DNA of 64,000 nucleotides from Guadua angustifolia (lineage: Eukaryota; Streptophyta; Magnoliopsida; Poales; Poaceae): NCBI GenBank assembly GCA_036346375.1, contig CM070520.1:21986852-22050851 (forward strand), written 5' to 3'. The translations under genes were made by a program, and so were the position numbers. How positions within the stretch are numbered: the stretch's first letter is position 1; each line of letters starts with the position of its first letter. Below, one piece after another: positions 20,450 to 31,845 of the stretch. The notes beneath the pieces are model-generated. The model was not told the origin of the DNA, ran no database searches, and saw nothing but the letters and a program-made list of their open reading frames with translations.

Positions 20450-22900
20450 TGCACTTTACCCACATGATACAACCACGCACCACACAGGCGAGTGATTATA
20501 ACAAAGCCTTTACAATGCATCCTCTTAACCCAGTGCTACCCGCTAAGGTTTCAACACTGAAGGGTTACACCACCACAATAGGGCCCCCCTCTTGCGCCAT
20601 GTGAGTTTCTCCGTACACCCGGACTCACACCACCACGATAGCACTCAAGTTAAGCATTTGCAAATTAGTCGACTAAGTGCCCCATATGAACATGTGGTTG
20701 CATGATTGACTCGGGTCAAAGGCTCGCAAGGTTAAATCCTTAGGATTGATTAAAGCAAGGCTTACACATACCCTCAGCTCCTTTGAGCCCACCCTAGCAC
20801 ACTTTCCCCTTCCACTTGCTTCAATCATAAAGTGATTACCACCCGGTTGATTACCAAGCACCACGCGCTACTCACAAATCAACATCGTTGTGTGACCTCC
20901 CCGCCACGACAACTCAATCTCTTTGTGTGACCACACATGACACACAAGTTAACATTATTGTTCCATATTCCATTAGTCAAAATTAATAATCAACATTTCA
21001 TGTACATGTGATGACGTGGCATGGCTAAGCATTCTAGTCCGTTCTAACCATCCATGTTGATTTCAGTATTAACCAACTATAATGAACCAACCTAAGGTGA
21101 CAAGTGGATTATGGCATACAAATAACAAGGTAGGGTGTAATTCAAAGGGTACATTAACTAATCCTAAATTTAAGTTGAAATTAGTTGTACGTATAAAATA
21201 TCATGCAATAGGGTAAATAAAAATAGCAATTTTGCAAACATGGGTGCAACATGATCAAAGCACAACTTGCCTTGCTTAAGCTCCTGGTCTTGGTCTAAAG
21301 ATTGTTCCCGAGTTGCAAATTCCTCTTCCGAAGCCTCACACAATTCAACGTCTACGCGAATCGAGAAGAAATAGCAAATAAACACCAAAACCAAAGAACA
21401 AATGAACTCAAAAATTCAAACAAAAGCCACCATTAGAAAGATCTCAATTTTACAATTTTTTAGGAATTTGAATCACCTCAATCGGAGTTCGTATGCAAAA
21501 GTTATAGCGTTTTGAAGTTTTAAATTCCTGAAAAATCCATAAAATCATAAAATCCGAATTAATTGAATTATTTTTATAAAGAAAAATATGAATTTCCCGC
21601 CTGGTTTGTACGGACGACACGTGGCATCATCTGGACTGTTTAATATCAATCTAACGGCTATCGGTCGTTTGGTGACGTGGCTAAATATCCACCATTAGAT
21701 CTAAATTCGACGATCAAGATTAACCCAAGGGTTTTACTGTGCACTTAAATGACGTGGCCCAACCGTGACCCTACGATCTTAATCCAACGGCTATGGCTTA
21801 CCCGTGTGGTTCACTATGCTCATAAATGACGTGGCTCAACCGCAACCACACGATTCAAATCCGAGCGGCAAAGAGCGTGCATTCCAGCGATGCACTATTC
21901 TCCTCCGCGACGTGGCTTCCTCTCAGCGGTGCGATGGCGATCCAACGGCTGGTATGGCATGAATACGGCGATGGCTACACGGCGGCGAGGTCTTCCCGGA
22001 GCTGGGGACGACGACCAACCCGACGGTGCTCTGGTGCTTCCCGGCGAAGAAGAATTAGCAAATCCGATGCGGCGTGACTCGGCGAACTCAAATCCGTGTT
22101 TGGCTCGGCGGAAGAAGCTCTCAACGGCGGCGAAACTCGTCGGAAACACCTTCTGAACTTCGGCGAGATCCCACAACTCCCTCAATGCTCATCCGGCGAC
22201 GACTCAACAGGGAAAAGACTCGGCAGGATGTGGTGGTCTTGGGGGGTGCGCTCCGGTCCTTAAATACCCCTCGACTTGCGCGCAAACTCGGAAGGAAGAG
22301 CGGCGGCATATTCAAATCGGAGACGGCGGCGTGGGAGTTCGGATTGGAGATGATGACCAGTGACTGCACGATCATGATCTGATGGCCCTGATAGATCGAG
22401 ACGTCCGAATCGGTACCGATCGATAACGACCGTTCGATCTTTGATCTAACGGCACGCAGCATTAGGGTTTTCATAAATGACGTGGACAGCTCTCGGTCGT
22501 TGGATTCCGATCCATCGGTGCGTGATGGCTGGCGGCAGCGTGCGCCGATCTTTGAGCTTGACCCGATCTGTTTCCACCTGAGTTTTCGGATTTTTCGATT
22601 AAAAACAAATAAGGAAAATCATTTGATTTATTTAGGGTAGCAAAAATACTCTAAAAATTCCCAGAAAAATCTCAAAAATACTTTGAGACATTCTGGACTT
22701 AAATAAAATATTTTTGGTAAAACTTTATTTTAAACTTTTCTTTTTATAATTAATTATCAACAAAAGGCATTATATATATTAATTCAAAATAATTCAAATA
22801 AATCTCAGAAAATCCAATTAAATCCAGAAAATTCACAAAAATCATAAATTGCAATAAAATAATATTAAATAGTTGAAATGTCAAAAATTGGGATGTTACA
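20450..22900 (-). repeat. 3' LTR of a Tekay-like gypsy element, cut by CACTA 3
   Basis: On the minus strand it starts TGTAACATCCCAATTTTTGA (22900), directly after a polypurine tract and a chromodomain remnant, so it is a 3' LTR. Internal stretches (20455-20560, 20990-21070) align with the related LTR at 33950-34580. A TATTTAAGG-type TATA lies at about 22258-22268 on the minus strand. The rest, beyond the CACTA insertion, was not located. Confidence 0.75.
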
Positions 22901-22914
22901 AACCTCCCCCCTTA
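22901..22914 (-). promoter_or_regulatory. Polypurine tract
   Basis: Minus-strand AAGGGGGGAGGTTT immediately before the LTR, the plus-strand DNA primer site for reverse transcription. Confidence 0.85.
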
Positions 22915-22927
22915 ATAGAATCTCGAC

Positions 22928-23030
22928 CCCGAGATTCAGGGCTGACTAGAGAATAGGTTTGGGAATTCTGCTTTCAGATCTTTTTCACACTCCCAGGTTG
23001 CTTCATTTTCTGAATGGTTACTCTATTGAA
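22928..23030 (-). pseudogene. Chromodomain C-terminus of a Tekay-like gypsy pol
   Basis: The minus strand encodes EATWECEKDLKAEFPNLFS followed by a stop about 30 bases from the PPT. The family reads EATWE.E..L...FP.LF at the end of the chromodomain. The usual Arg after EATWE is Cys here. Only this end survives; upstream is unrelated LTR sequence. The chromodomain would steer integration to certain chromatin. Confidence 0.8.
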
Positions 23031-23099
23031 CTCTGCAAAAACGAGTGGACTTATTTCTGGTCCTACTCTCCATTACATCCATTACTATGATGAATCACA

Positions 23100-24731
23100 C
23101 AATTACTGAAAGACCATGTGGAGGTCTATCCTTATGTGTGTTGATTAATTGACGAGATTTGAGTTTGGTTTGATTTGAAATTGAGTTTGATTTGAATTGG
23201 ATTTTTGATTTGAAGCAATTTGAGTGTTGGTCGCTTTTCCTAGTGCTACTGGCTTGCGGGCAGTAGCACCGGATCTTTGAGCGAAATTATGATTGATGAA
23301 TGATTTTGGGATAATCATTGAATATATTTGTGGGCATTGCTATGTGAAAGGTTTTTCCTTGTCTTTGATGGTTGCAGGGCAACGGTGCTAGATCATGGTG
23401 ATGCGAAGGTTGACCGAGACTAGGCGAGGAGCATCAGAGGTTCAGACGGTCGGGAGATCACCGAAAGATGATCGAGACGGAGTCCAGGCAAACCAAGAAG
23501 ACAAGGAAAGGAGATGATGCTAGCTAGATGACGCGTGGATCAATGAGGGCTGTTGGATCGCAGTCTAGTTGATAGGTTAGCAGGTCTAGATAGTATGCTT
23601 TGAAAATCGTGCAAGAAAACCTGGTATGTCTGTAGGTTTTGGGTTAGCCCTTGCATGGCAATGTGAGTGGGCAAATCCTAGCCCTTAGATGAGTGCTCTA
23701 GGGTTGAGGGATTCATCCAAGGGTGGCAGGTGGTGCAAGAGTAGTATAAATAGGGGTGGAGGGGTAGCCTCCTCCCCTTGAAGGTGCTAGAGGTTTTTGT
23801 GCTGCTTTGAGCTTGCTCACCTTGTTGTGAGGCTTTGTAAACCTCCTCCTTTCACAAATGCAAATCTTTTTCATTCTTGCTTGAATTTACATTACGCACT
23901 TACTTTATGTCTTAAATTCAGCATTTAAATTCCTGCAATTTACTTTCTCGTAATTTACTTTCTTGCAATTTGGATTTGCCTCCCCTCCTTCTAAATGTTG
24001 ATCTTGTATGTTTTGAGTGTGTTCATATGGTTTTACATCTCTTTTGCACTCTAGGATTGAGTAGAGATCATCTTTTCTTTCAAGTTGCAACTCTGTCCAG
24101 AACTTATTCTTCACGCAGCAGTTAGTGTTTGATTTTTATAAAAATCTACAAAAATCCTTTTTGAGTTATTCTTATTGGAGAAGGTGGGACTCTCATATCC
24201 ATCTGCATAAAAATTTTGGAGTCCACTTGTTACACCGTTTGGGTGTCATGAGGTGAAAACTGAGCACCAAACTTTCTGATCGAAGTTCTTGATTGACTGT
24301 GTTCTTAGATTTTTTTATTTTTATGTAAAGTTTTTTGTGGTGAAATTTGGTGGAGTGCTTCATGACTCAGTTTTCAAAAGTGGAAAAAATTCTCAAAATT
24401 TGTTGAGCTGCAAAAACCCACCAACCACCTATTCTAATTCAGGACAGTTTTTGGAAATTCTGCTTTTGCTTTTCTGAAAGTGGCTTTTGTGATTTGAACT
24501 GATCTCCTTTCTAAAAGTAAGAGTTGAATTGATTTCTTCTTGTTTTGGATACTAGACAACCAGGATTGTGTCTCAAAAATCCCTACATATTCTATGGTAC
24601 TCATCCATACAAGCTAGAGGTACACATAGTTGTCTAATTGTTCAGGTTTTTCACGATTTCCTTTGTGTGAACCTTTTGAGGTATTAGTTGGAGTATTTTG
24701 GGGAAAAATTTGTTTGCAACCATTCACCCCC
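23100..24731 (+). repeat. Copia-like LTR fragment
   Basis: Noncoding stretch with a TATA box, TATAAATAGGGG (23745-23756), and an end that reads ...GCAACCATTCACCCCC before being cut by the Tat LTR at 24732. The TTCACCCCC end recalls the 3' end of the Sirevirus LTR at 43010. A near-palindrome, AGTGCTACTG...CAGTAGCACC, lies at about 23242-23270. Its 5' boundary is not defined. Confidence 0.5.
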
Positions 24732-25117
24732 TGTGGAGTGCATGAACCCTGGGTATCTACAAGGCAGGCTGGACAAATCATCCATAAGAGGATGGGCTGG
24801 ACTGTGGAGTGCATGAACCTTGGGTATCTACAAGGCAGGCCGAACAAATCATCCATAAGAGGATGGGCTGGGCTGATAGTATGAGGGAGGCTACCGCCTG
24901 GGCTATTTCCAACGTGCGTGACACCAGGACTCTAAAGTAGTAACCAACCTTGTTTCGGTTGGACTCGATTATAATCTTGACCGTAATCATGTTATGCGGA
25001 TAAGGAAATAGATACAACCTCCATCTTGTAACCGATTAGGACTTTCCTTTGTAACCGCACCCCTCTTCTATATAAAGGGGGGGTAAGGTAGCGTCATGAG
25101 ATCAGATCATCTGCAAC
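24732..25117 (+). repeat. 5' LTR (3'-truncated) of the Tat element
   Basis: Begins TGTGGAGTGCATG and matches the 3' LTR to CATCTGCAAC (25117), where similarity stops. A 71-bp unit is duplicated in tandem (starts 24732 and 24803). A TATA box, CTATATAAAG, lies at 25068-25077. Confidence 0.85.
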
Positions 25118-25206
25118 TCAGATTCAGAGGCTAGCTCGATCCGTCTCCTTGCTCCTCTGACCCGGAGGGCAGTGCAGGAAGTTGCTAGGGTTTTCGTGGC
25201 ATATTC

Positions 25207-26640
25207 ATGATTGAAGATCGTCGAACTGAATCCCAGCAACAGAAAGATGCTACAGAGGCAAAGCGCCTTTGTCGAGAGGCCCAGGAGGCACGAGCAAAGT
25301 CTCTCCAAATCAGGGGGCGCAATGTTAATGAGGACATCCTACAGACGAAGATGGGGAACCAGTCGGTTTTCCATACCCCTCAGAAGAACATCGTCGCCTC
25401 CAAGACATTGCTTGACACCCTGGGACCGATGCTCGGTCCGGACAGCCCAGCTGCCACAATTGTGGCCCAAGTAAAGGCCATGGTGACGGCGGCAACAATT
25501 CAACACAACCAGGAGGAACCAATGGAGAAGGCACGCTCTCGTGCCCCCACGGCCACTCAGACAGCAAGCAGCAATATTACCCACAGCTGGTCCATGCGAG
25601 GCCGGCATGAGCCATGTCGTCATCAAGTGGAAGATGCCCGTCGGAGTATCATTCACAATCTCCGTTTAGACCTTAATGCCAGGTGATGCAAACTGGAAGA
25701 TGATGAACGCCGCCAGCGCGAACACGACTTTGAACATTTCGGTATCGATTGTGATGGCCGGGATAACCGTAGGGACTTACACCGACGTGGCCAGAACGAT
25801 AACGAGGGCTGCCGAGTCAGAACACCACCTCAACGATCTCCACACCGGCGCAATGACGGGCCCATAGATGGTGTTCGCGCTTTCACCACCCGGCTTCACC
25901 GAGTGGTCTGGCCCGAGGGTTTCAACCCTAAAGGCATCACCAAATTCGATGGGGAGAGGGACCCAGAGGCTTGGCTACAGGTCAACTCTCTTGCAATCAA
26001 GGCTGCTGGGGGCGACCACAACATGATGGCAAAGTATCTACCAGTCACCCTTACCCCTTCAGCTCAGGCTTGGCTCACAGGACTTCTAGAGAACTCTATA
26101 GATTCCTGGGGAGATCTTTGCGAGTAGTTCATTACCAACTTTCAGGGCACTTATGAGAGGCCCGGAACTCAATGAGACCTGTACCAACTTCATCAGAAGA
26201 AGGATGAGACCCTCTGGGGGTTTATTCGGCGCTTTATGTAGAAGAAAAATACAATCCGAGACATCTCAGAAGCCTCCGTCATTGCAGCCTTCCAAAAGGG
26301 AGTCAATGATCCTGATTTAATAAAAAAGATGTCCAGGAAGCCGCCCTCTATGGTAAAAGAGATGTTTGAGCTAGCAGACCACTACGTGACCGCCTCGGAT
26401 GCCCTGGCCGAGCGCTAGGAGGATCGCCCATGGCAAAGGGATAAGAAAGACCACGCCGAGTCCTCCAAGTAGAAGGACAGGAAGCGGAAGGCAGAGGAGA
26501 CAGTTGCTGTAGCTGAACGTGGGCGTCCTCGAGCACCGCGGACAGACAATTACGAAAAGGTAATGGATGCAGTTTGCCCTTTTCACCTTAGAGGGAAGCA
26601 TGCCACCAAGGACTGCTTCACTCTCAAAAGGTTCGCGAAG
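25207..26640 (+). pseudogene. Gag of the Tat element, broken
   Basis: The capsid-like core at 25903-26127 reads GFNPKGITKFDGERDPEAWL and AAGGDHNMMAKYLPVTL, matching Tat gag. It continues past in-frame stops with FITNFQGTYERPGTQ, DLYQLHQKKDETLWG and ISEASVIAAFQKGVNDPDL. A zinc-knuckle-like CPFHLRGKHATKDC (C-x2-H-x4-H-x4-C) is encoded at about 26575-26616. In-frame TAG codons occur at 26125, 26239 and 26470, and TGA also occurs. The N-terminal part (25207-25686) is open, but its junction with the LTR looks like a deletion scar. Confidence 0.8.
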
Positions 26641-27387
26641 GAAAGCAACAGGTGAGCGGGCCAGGACAAAGGTGAGGTGGCCAAGAAGCAAGATCCTCCA
26701 AAAGATGATGGGGGCGAATATCAGACGACTGAATGCGAGCTCAACTACATATTTGGGGGTGCGACAGCATATGAATCCAAGCGAAAGTAGAAACTCACCA
26801 CTCGAGAAGTCAACGTGGTTACACCGACAACCCCCCAATACCTGAGATGGTCCGAGGTCCTAATCACGTTCGACCGTTCGAATCATCCCGACCATATTCC
26901 TTACCCAGGTAGATATCCTCTGGTGCTCGATCCTGTTATTCGCAGCGTCAAGCTCAAAAGGGTGCTGGTCGACGGAGGGAGTGGGCTCAACGTCCTTTTC
27001 TCCAAGACCATCGATGATATGAAGATTGCCTACTCCGAGCTGAAGCGTGGTTCGTCGCCATTCCATGGGGTAATCCCTGGGACCTCGACGGTACCACTCG
27101 GGCAGATCACCCTACCAGTCACATTCAGGACCAAGGACAACTACAGAATAGAATATCTCAACTTTGAGGTGGCCGATTTTGAGATGGCATACCATGCCAT
27201 CTTGGGAAGACCAGGTCTCGCCAGATTCATGGCTATGCCTCACTATACTTACCTTGCGCTCAAGATGCCAGGACCAAAGGGCATCATCACAATTCATGGT
27301 GATGTCAAACAGTCCTTCGTGTGCGATAGGGAAAGCTGCGAGATGGCGGAGAGGCATGAAGCAGCGACTGACCGAGAAAAGATCTGA
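26641..27387 (+). pseudogene. Aspartic protease region of the Tat element
   Basis: From 26815 an open frame of 190 codons carries VLVDGGSGLNVLF near 26962, the active-site block of this lineage, and NFEVADFEMAYHAILGRPGL near 27160, then FMAMPHYTYLALKMPGPKGI. It ends with TGA at 27387 but resumes in the same frame into RT. Upstream is ELNYIFGGATAYESKRK, then TAG (26788), then KLTTREVN. The protease would cut the gag-pol polyprotein. The active-site segment itself looks intact. Confidence 0.8.
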
Positions 27388-29360
27388 TTGGCGGTTACAC
27401 TTCACCAGGACGAAGGAAACGTCCCAGCCAAGAAGCAGGCCAAGTCAAGCATGAAGCCTGATGAGGAAGTCAAAAAGGTGGTACTTGACCCATCCAACTT
27501 GGCCCAAACAGCCCTGATTGGGATAGGGCTCAATCATAAATTGGAAGAAGTGCTTGTCACTTTCCTTAGGGCAAGCCGGGACATTTTTGCTTGGAAACCA
27601 TCAGATATGCCCGGTGTCCCGAGGGAGGTGATCGAGCACTCCCTTAACGTCGACGAGAAGGCGAAGCCCATCAAGCAACGACTCCGGCGGTTCGCACAAG
27701 ATCGCCACAATGCTATCACAGAAGAGATCACTAAACTTTTAGCCGCAGGATTCATAAAAGAAGTGTATCATCTCGACTGGTTAGCGAACCCAGTTCTTGT
27801 TCGCAAAAAGAATAAAAGTTGGCGCATGTGTGTTGATCATACCGATCTTAATAAGGCATGCCCAAAAGATCCATTTGGATTGCCCCACATCGATCAAGTA
27901 GTGGACTTGACATCCGGCTGTGAGCTCCTAAATTTCTTAGATGCCTACTCGGGATATCACCAGATCAGGCTAAAAGAAGAGGACTGTATCAAGACATCGT
28001 TCATAACCCCGTTCGGCGCTTTCTGCTATGTCACAATGCCATTCGAGTTGAAAAACGCTAATGCAACCTATCAACGCGCGATACAACGATGTTTTCACAC
28101 TCAACTCGGACGCAACATGGAAGCATATGTGGATGATGTTGTTGTCAAAACCCGCGCAAAGGAGGACCTCATATCTGATTTAGCCGAGACGTTTGAAAGC
28201 CGTAGGGCTTATAAGATGAAACTCAACCCCGAGAAGTGTGTTTTCAGAGTCCCTTCCAGAAAGCTACTCTGGTTTATTGTGTCACGTCGTGGTATCGAGG
28301 CTAACCCAGAGAAGATCAATGCTATCTTGAAGATGAAACCCTCCACTTACCAAAAGGACGTCTAGAAACTCACAGGATGCATGGTGGCACTCGGCAGGTT
28401 TATTTCTCGCCTGGGATCCCAGGGAATGCCATTTTTTAAGCTCTTGAAGAAGCAGGGCAACTTCCAGTGGACTCCAGTGGCGTAGCAAGCTTTCGAGGAT
28501 CTCAAGGCATTCCTAACCACGCCACCGGTATTAGTCTCACCAACTCCCGGATAACCCCTTTTGCTCCACATAGTGCCAATGACTCATGTAGTCAGCGCGT
28601 TGATCGTTGTGGGCGAAGAAGCAGACACTGCGTGAAGTCCAGTAACAGCATATTTCATCGGTGGGTCTTTGGTAGAGTCTAAAATCGATACCCACAAGTA
28701 CAGAAGCTATTGAATGCTGTATTGCTCGCCTCTCGCAAGCTTAAACATTATTTTCAAGAACATTCCATTTTGGTGGTCACTTCCTTTCTGATCGGAGACA
28801 TACTCCACAACCGGGAAGCCACCGGGAGAATCACAAAGTGGGCAGTCGAGCTCTGAGCCTTTGAGGTTTATTTCAAACAACGAACCTCCATCAAATCCCA
28901 AGTACTCGCCGACTTCGCTGCCGAGTGGGTAGAACTGCAAAATTCCACAGCCATCGAGGAGCTCGAGTACTGGACAATGTACTTCGATGATTCTCTCATG
29001 CTCAGCGGCGCGGGGCTGGCGTAGTGCTCATCTCCTCGACAGGGGATCGGCTGAAGTACGTCCTCCAAATCCACTTTCCGACATCAAATAATGCTGCCGA
29101 GTATAAGGCACTCATCCATGAACTCCGTATCGCCATATCACTTGGTATCCAATGATTGATGGTTCGCGGGGACTCCCAGCTGGTAATTAATCAAGTGCAG
29201 AAGGACTAGTCGTGCGTTGAAGACAATATGGTGGCGTATTGCCAGGAAGTGCGCAAACTGGAAGGCAACTTCGACGGGCTGGAGCTCAACCATGTACTCC
29301 GTCAGGATAATGAGGAAGCGGACGAGCTCGCAAGATTAGGCTCCAGTCGGGCGGTAGTTC
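27388..29360 (+). pseudogene. Reverse transcriptase and RNase H of the Tat element
   Basis: A 325-codon frame (27388-28365) holds most of RT: LLAAGFIKEVYHLDWLANPV, WRMCVDHTDLNKACPKDPF, FLDAYSGYHQIRL, KTSFITPFGAFCYVTMPF and the catalytic YVDD at 28126-28137. It ends in TAG at 28363 inside the conserved DVQKLTGC block (Q codon) and resumes. Another TAG at 28483 replaces Q in the TPEAQQAF block. RNase H follows in pieces: KSQVLADFAAEWVE near 28900, VRGDSQLVINQVQKD near 29163 and LNHVLRQDNEEADELARLGS near 29287. No integrase follows. The enzyme cannot be made whole here. Confidence 0.9.
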
Positions 29361-30157
29361 CGACCGGCAGTTCCGACCGACCTGTGGAGCCATACTTCCT
29401 AGGTCCACGGTGCCACCGGGATCATCCCCTAGAACCATCTCAGATGGAGCATCCGCTGGAACATCGGCCGATGGCACCCTATGGAAACAAGATGTCAGAG
29501 CATGACTCAGCAGAACAAGAGAAAAGAGCCGGTAGGGAAGCAAACCTATCAGATTTCCTTATTTTGACCTTTGATACTCCCCGAGTGGCGGGACCACTCG
29601 GGGAAGCATCTGGATTCGTGCCAGATCTGGGACAAGGCAGAGTCGATCGTGCCAAAGGTTGGGCAGAGGGGTTCTTAACCGCCGAGCCCTCGGTGTGTGG
29701 CGGTTCCTAAGCTTCCGGTGCTAAATTTTTTCCTTTCGACACGACTTGGCGCCAGAACTGGGGCATCGCTTGGATGCTAGTTCTATCACGCCTGCGAGCC
29801 GAGGCTCCCTAATGGTAATTCCCGATGAGGGCTGAGCGTTGGAATCGCCTTCGACCTTGGCTTTTTTCCCCTCTCAGCGCCCGATCCTTCAGTCGAGGGG
29901 CCGGCAGGTTGCTTGCATTTAACACCCTTGTGCTAGGGAGCGGGAGGAATCGGAGCATTGGAAAAGAAGGCAATTCGATCCTAAAGAAGGCGGCGAAGCA
30001 CAGAACCAGTCCGCATTCCATCAAAAGGTCGACAATCGAAACTAACAAAAAGCGCTCACGCAGAGGGGGCGTTCACAAAAGAAAGGTGGCGGACGACAGA
30101 AGCGGGATATCGGTGCTGTCTGCATCAGAAATCGTTCATCCGATCAACTAGCACCTT
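29361..30157. other. Region replacing integrase; PBS-like motif inside
   Basis: After RNase H the sequence should enter integrase but none of its motifs (HHCC, DDE) appear. TGGCGCCAGAACTGGGGC at 29747-29764 looks like a primer-binding site after an LTR end, suggesting that part of another Tat copy has been joined here. The minus strand at about 30150-29800 may hold the C-terminal end of the antisense ORF. Confidence 0.5.
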
Positions 30158-30954
30158 TCAGGGAACGGCTTCAGGCGCCTTGCGGGTGGGATTCTCTAAC
30201 CCGGAGTACTCATACCCCAGATGGACCCTCTCCTTGAGAGGTTGTACGCGGCGCCCGGCGATGTTAACATCAATGTCAACCCCGGTTAAGCCTGTCACCT
30301 TCAGGTCGTGGATCAGCTTTAGAAGATCCTCTACCTGGTCCATAACGCAGCTCGGAGGAGTCGTGACCCAGGAAGCTGAGAATGTGGGCGCGAGTCCGGT
30401 GCAAGGAGGAAGGTAGGGACCGGGATTGGAATAGTAAAACCACTCCCGATGCCAACCCTTGTTGGAGGTCTTGAAGGGAATGGAGAAGTAAGCTTTTTTC
30501 ATCCCGTCACGTAGCTGGAAGCCAGCGCCCCAACCACCTTCGGAGCATTCTTGCTGGGGAAAGGCTTGAGAATAAATAGATGGCGGAAAAGGCTAAAATG
30601 AGGGCGAATTCCAAGATACGCCTCACACAAATGTACGAAGATGGAAATTTGCAAAATGGAATTGGGATTCAGATTGATTAGTTCAATCTTATAAAAATGA
30701 ACAAGGCCACGGAAGAAAGCGCTGCTGGGGAGGCCAAACCCACGCTGGAAAAAAGGTTCAAAGACCACAATCTCATCGGATTGAGGAGTGGGGACGGATT
30801 CACCTGCGGCTAGCCGCGCACAGATCAACGCCAAAGGAGGAAGAACTCCAGAAGTGACTAACACCTCCAAATGCTCCTCCATTTTAATCAAAATAGCCCA
30901 ATCTTCAAGTGAGGGCTTCGCGGGAGCACTCTGGGAGGAGGAAGAAGAAGACAT
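30158..30954 (-). pseudogene. Antisense ORF with plant gypsy-type Transposase_28-like domain
   Basis: Two minus-strand frames overlap by four bases. The first (30954-30499, 151 codons) begins MSSSSSSQSAPAKPSLEDW and holds FQRGFGLPSSAFFRGLVHFY, then ILQISIFVHLCEAYLGIRPH and FSLFRHLFILKPFPS. The second (30502-30158, 114 codons) holds MKKAYFSIPFKTSNKGWHRE and WFYYSNPGPYLPPCTGLAP. Together they match the Pfam family called putative gypsy-type transposon (PF04195), found as an antisense ORF near the 3' LTR of Tat elements. Reading across the join suggests a one-base shift near 30525 in a GGGG run. Function unknown; not a transposase despite the name. No transmembrane segment seen. Confidence 0.8.
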
Positions 30955-31105
30955 TTTTGGAAAAATTCGGCAGCGACGCGAGATTGGGGAATGCGGCAGT
31001 GGGTAAACTTAGCGGCGGAAACTAATATGGAAAATATCTAAACTCAGAAGATGAAGGGGCAGGTGAGAGCAGTGCACAGAAAGCCTCTTTGTTTGCACCA
31101 ATTCT

Positions 31106-31116
31106 CTTATTTAAAG
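31106..31116 (-). promoter_or_regulatory. Candidate TATA box of the antisense ORF
   Basis: Minus-strand CTTTAAATAAG about 150 bases upstream of the antisense start codon. Position and orientation fit; nothing else supports it. Confidence 0.35.
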
Positions 31117-31184
31117 GAAGTGACGCTGAATTCCGTCTTGAGCGGGAAAAAGTCACTTCGTCTTCCATACTTTGTCTGGACTTG

Positions 31185-31560
31185 ACCTAGGGCATGCCCA
31201 TGATAGGCTGCTAGTTGTGCGTCACAATCGTCACGTACAAATGCTCTCAAGCCAAATTTAGTTTGGGATATGGTGCGCCCCATGATGGGCCGATTGCCAA
31301 TAACAGTGCTAAACGGAATCTAGGCACCTTCCAAATTGAATCATAATGTCTTCTTGTGATATGCCTCATGTTAGGTCGGTTGCTAGTTACCGTGTAAAAC
31401 GAAATCAGATATCACAAGTTGATTCAAAACCAAGATTCCAAGGGTACACCACATGATGGGCCGCCAGCTGCGCTCCATGAAAATCGGGTGCTGGTACCAT
31501 TTGGATAACCCGTGGTGTGCCTCATGACAGGCCAAAAGCCGTGCGTTATGACAATGGAGT
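31185..31560. repeat. Degenerate ~80-bp tandem repeats before the 3' LTR
   Basis: Five diverged units carry GCCYCATGATGGGCCG-like cores: near 31193, 31273, 31362, 31444 and 31518. Spacing is 74-89 bases. Each core is followed by a variable GCCAGCTGCG-like tail. Tandem repeats in this position are usual for Tat elements. Confidence 0.7.
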
Positions 31561-31830
31561 ACAGGCACCACTTGGCTAAAAGCCAACCCAAGCAAGGGAA
31601 TGCCCCAAGTTGGGCCAACTGCTAATGTCCTCAATAAGTTGGATTAGGGAGTCCCTTGTAAAAGGCAAACCCTGAATGCTAATTGAGTCCTCTGCAATCT
31701 CTTTGCCTGCAGCATGGCACTTGGCGCAGAGAAAGAACCAGTTGGGAAGCCAAAGTGAGAACCGGGAGCACTCGGCACAGATCACAGCTTGCCCAAAGAA
31801 CAACCAGGTGGGCAACAACTCGATCATAGA

Positions 31831-31842
31831 GCACTTGGGGGC
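31831..31842 (+). promoter_or_regulatory. Polypurine tract of the Tat element
   Basis: GCACTTGGGGGC just before the 3' LTR start; a weak purine tract (TTGGGGG) in the right position. Confidence 0.55.
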
Positions 31843-31845
31843 TAC

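Noticed and set aside
27388..28365. Endogenous pararetrovirus reverse transcriptase
   Set aside because: Flanked by LTRs, PPT and Tat-type gag/protease; no movement-protein or pararetroviral coat motifs.
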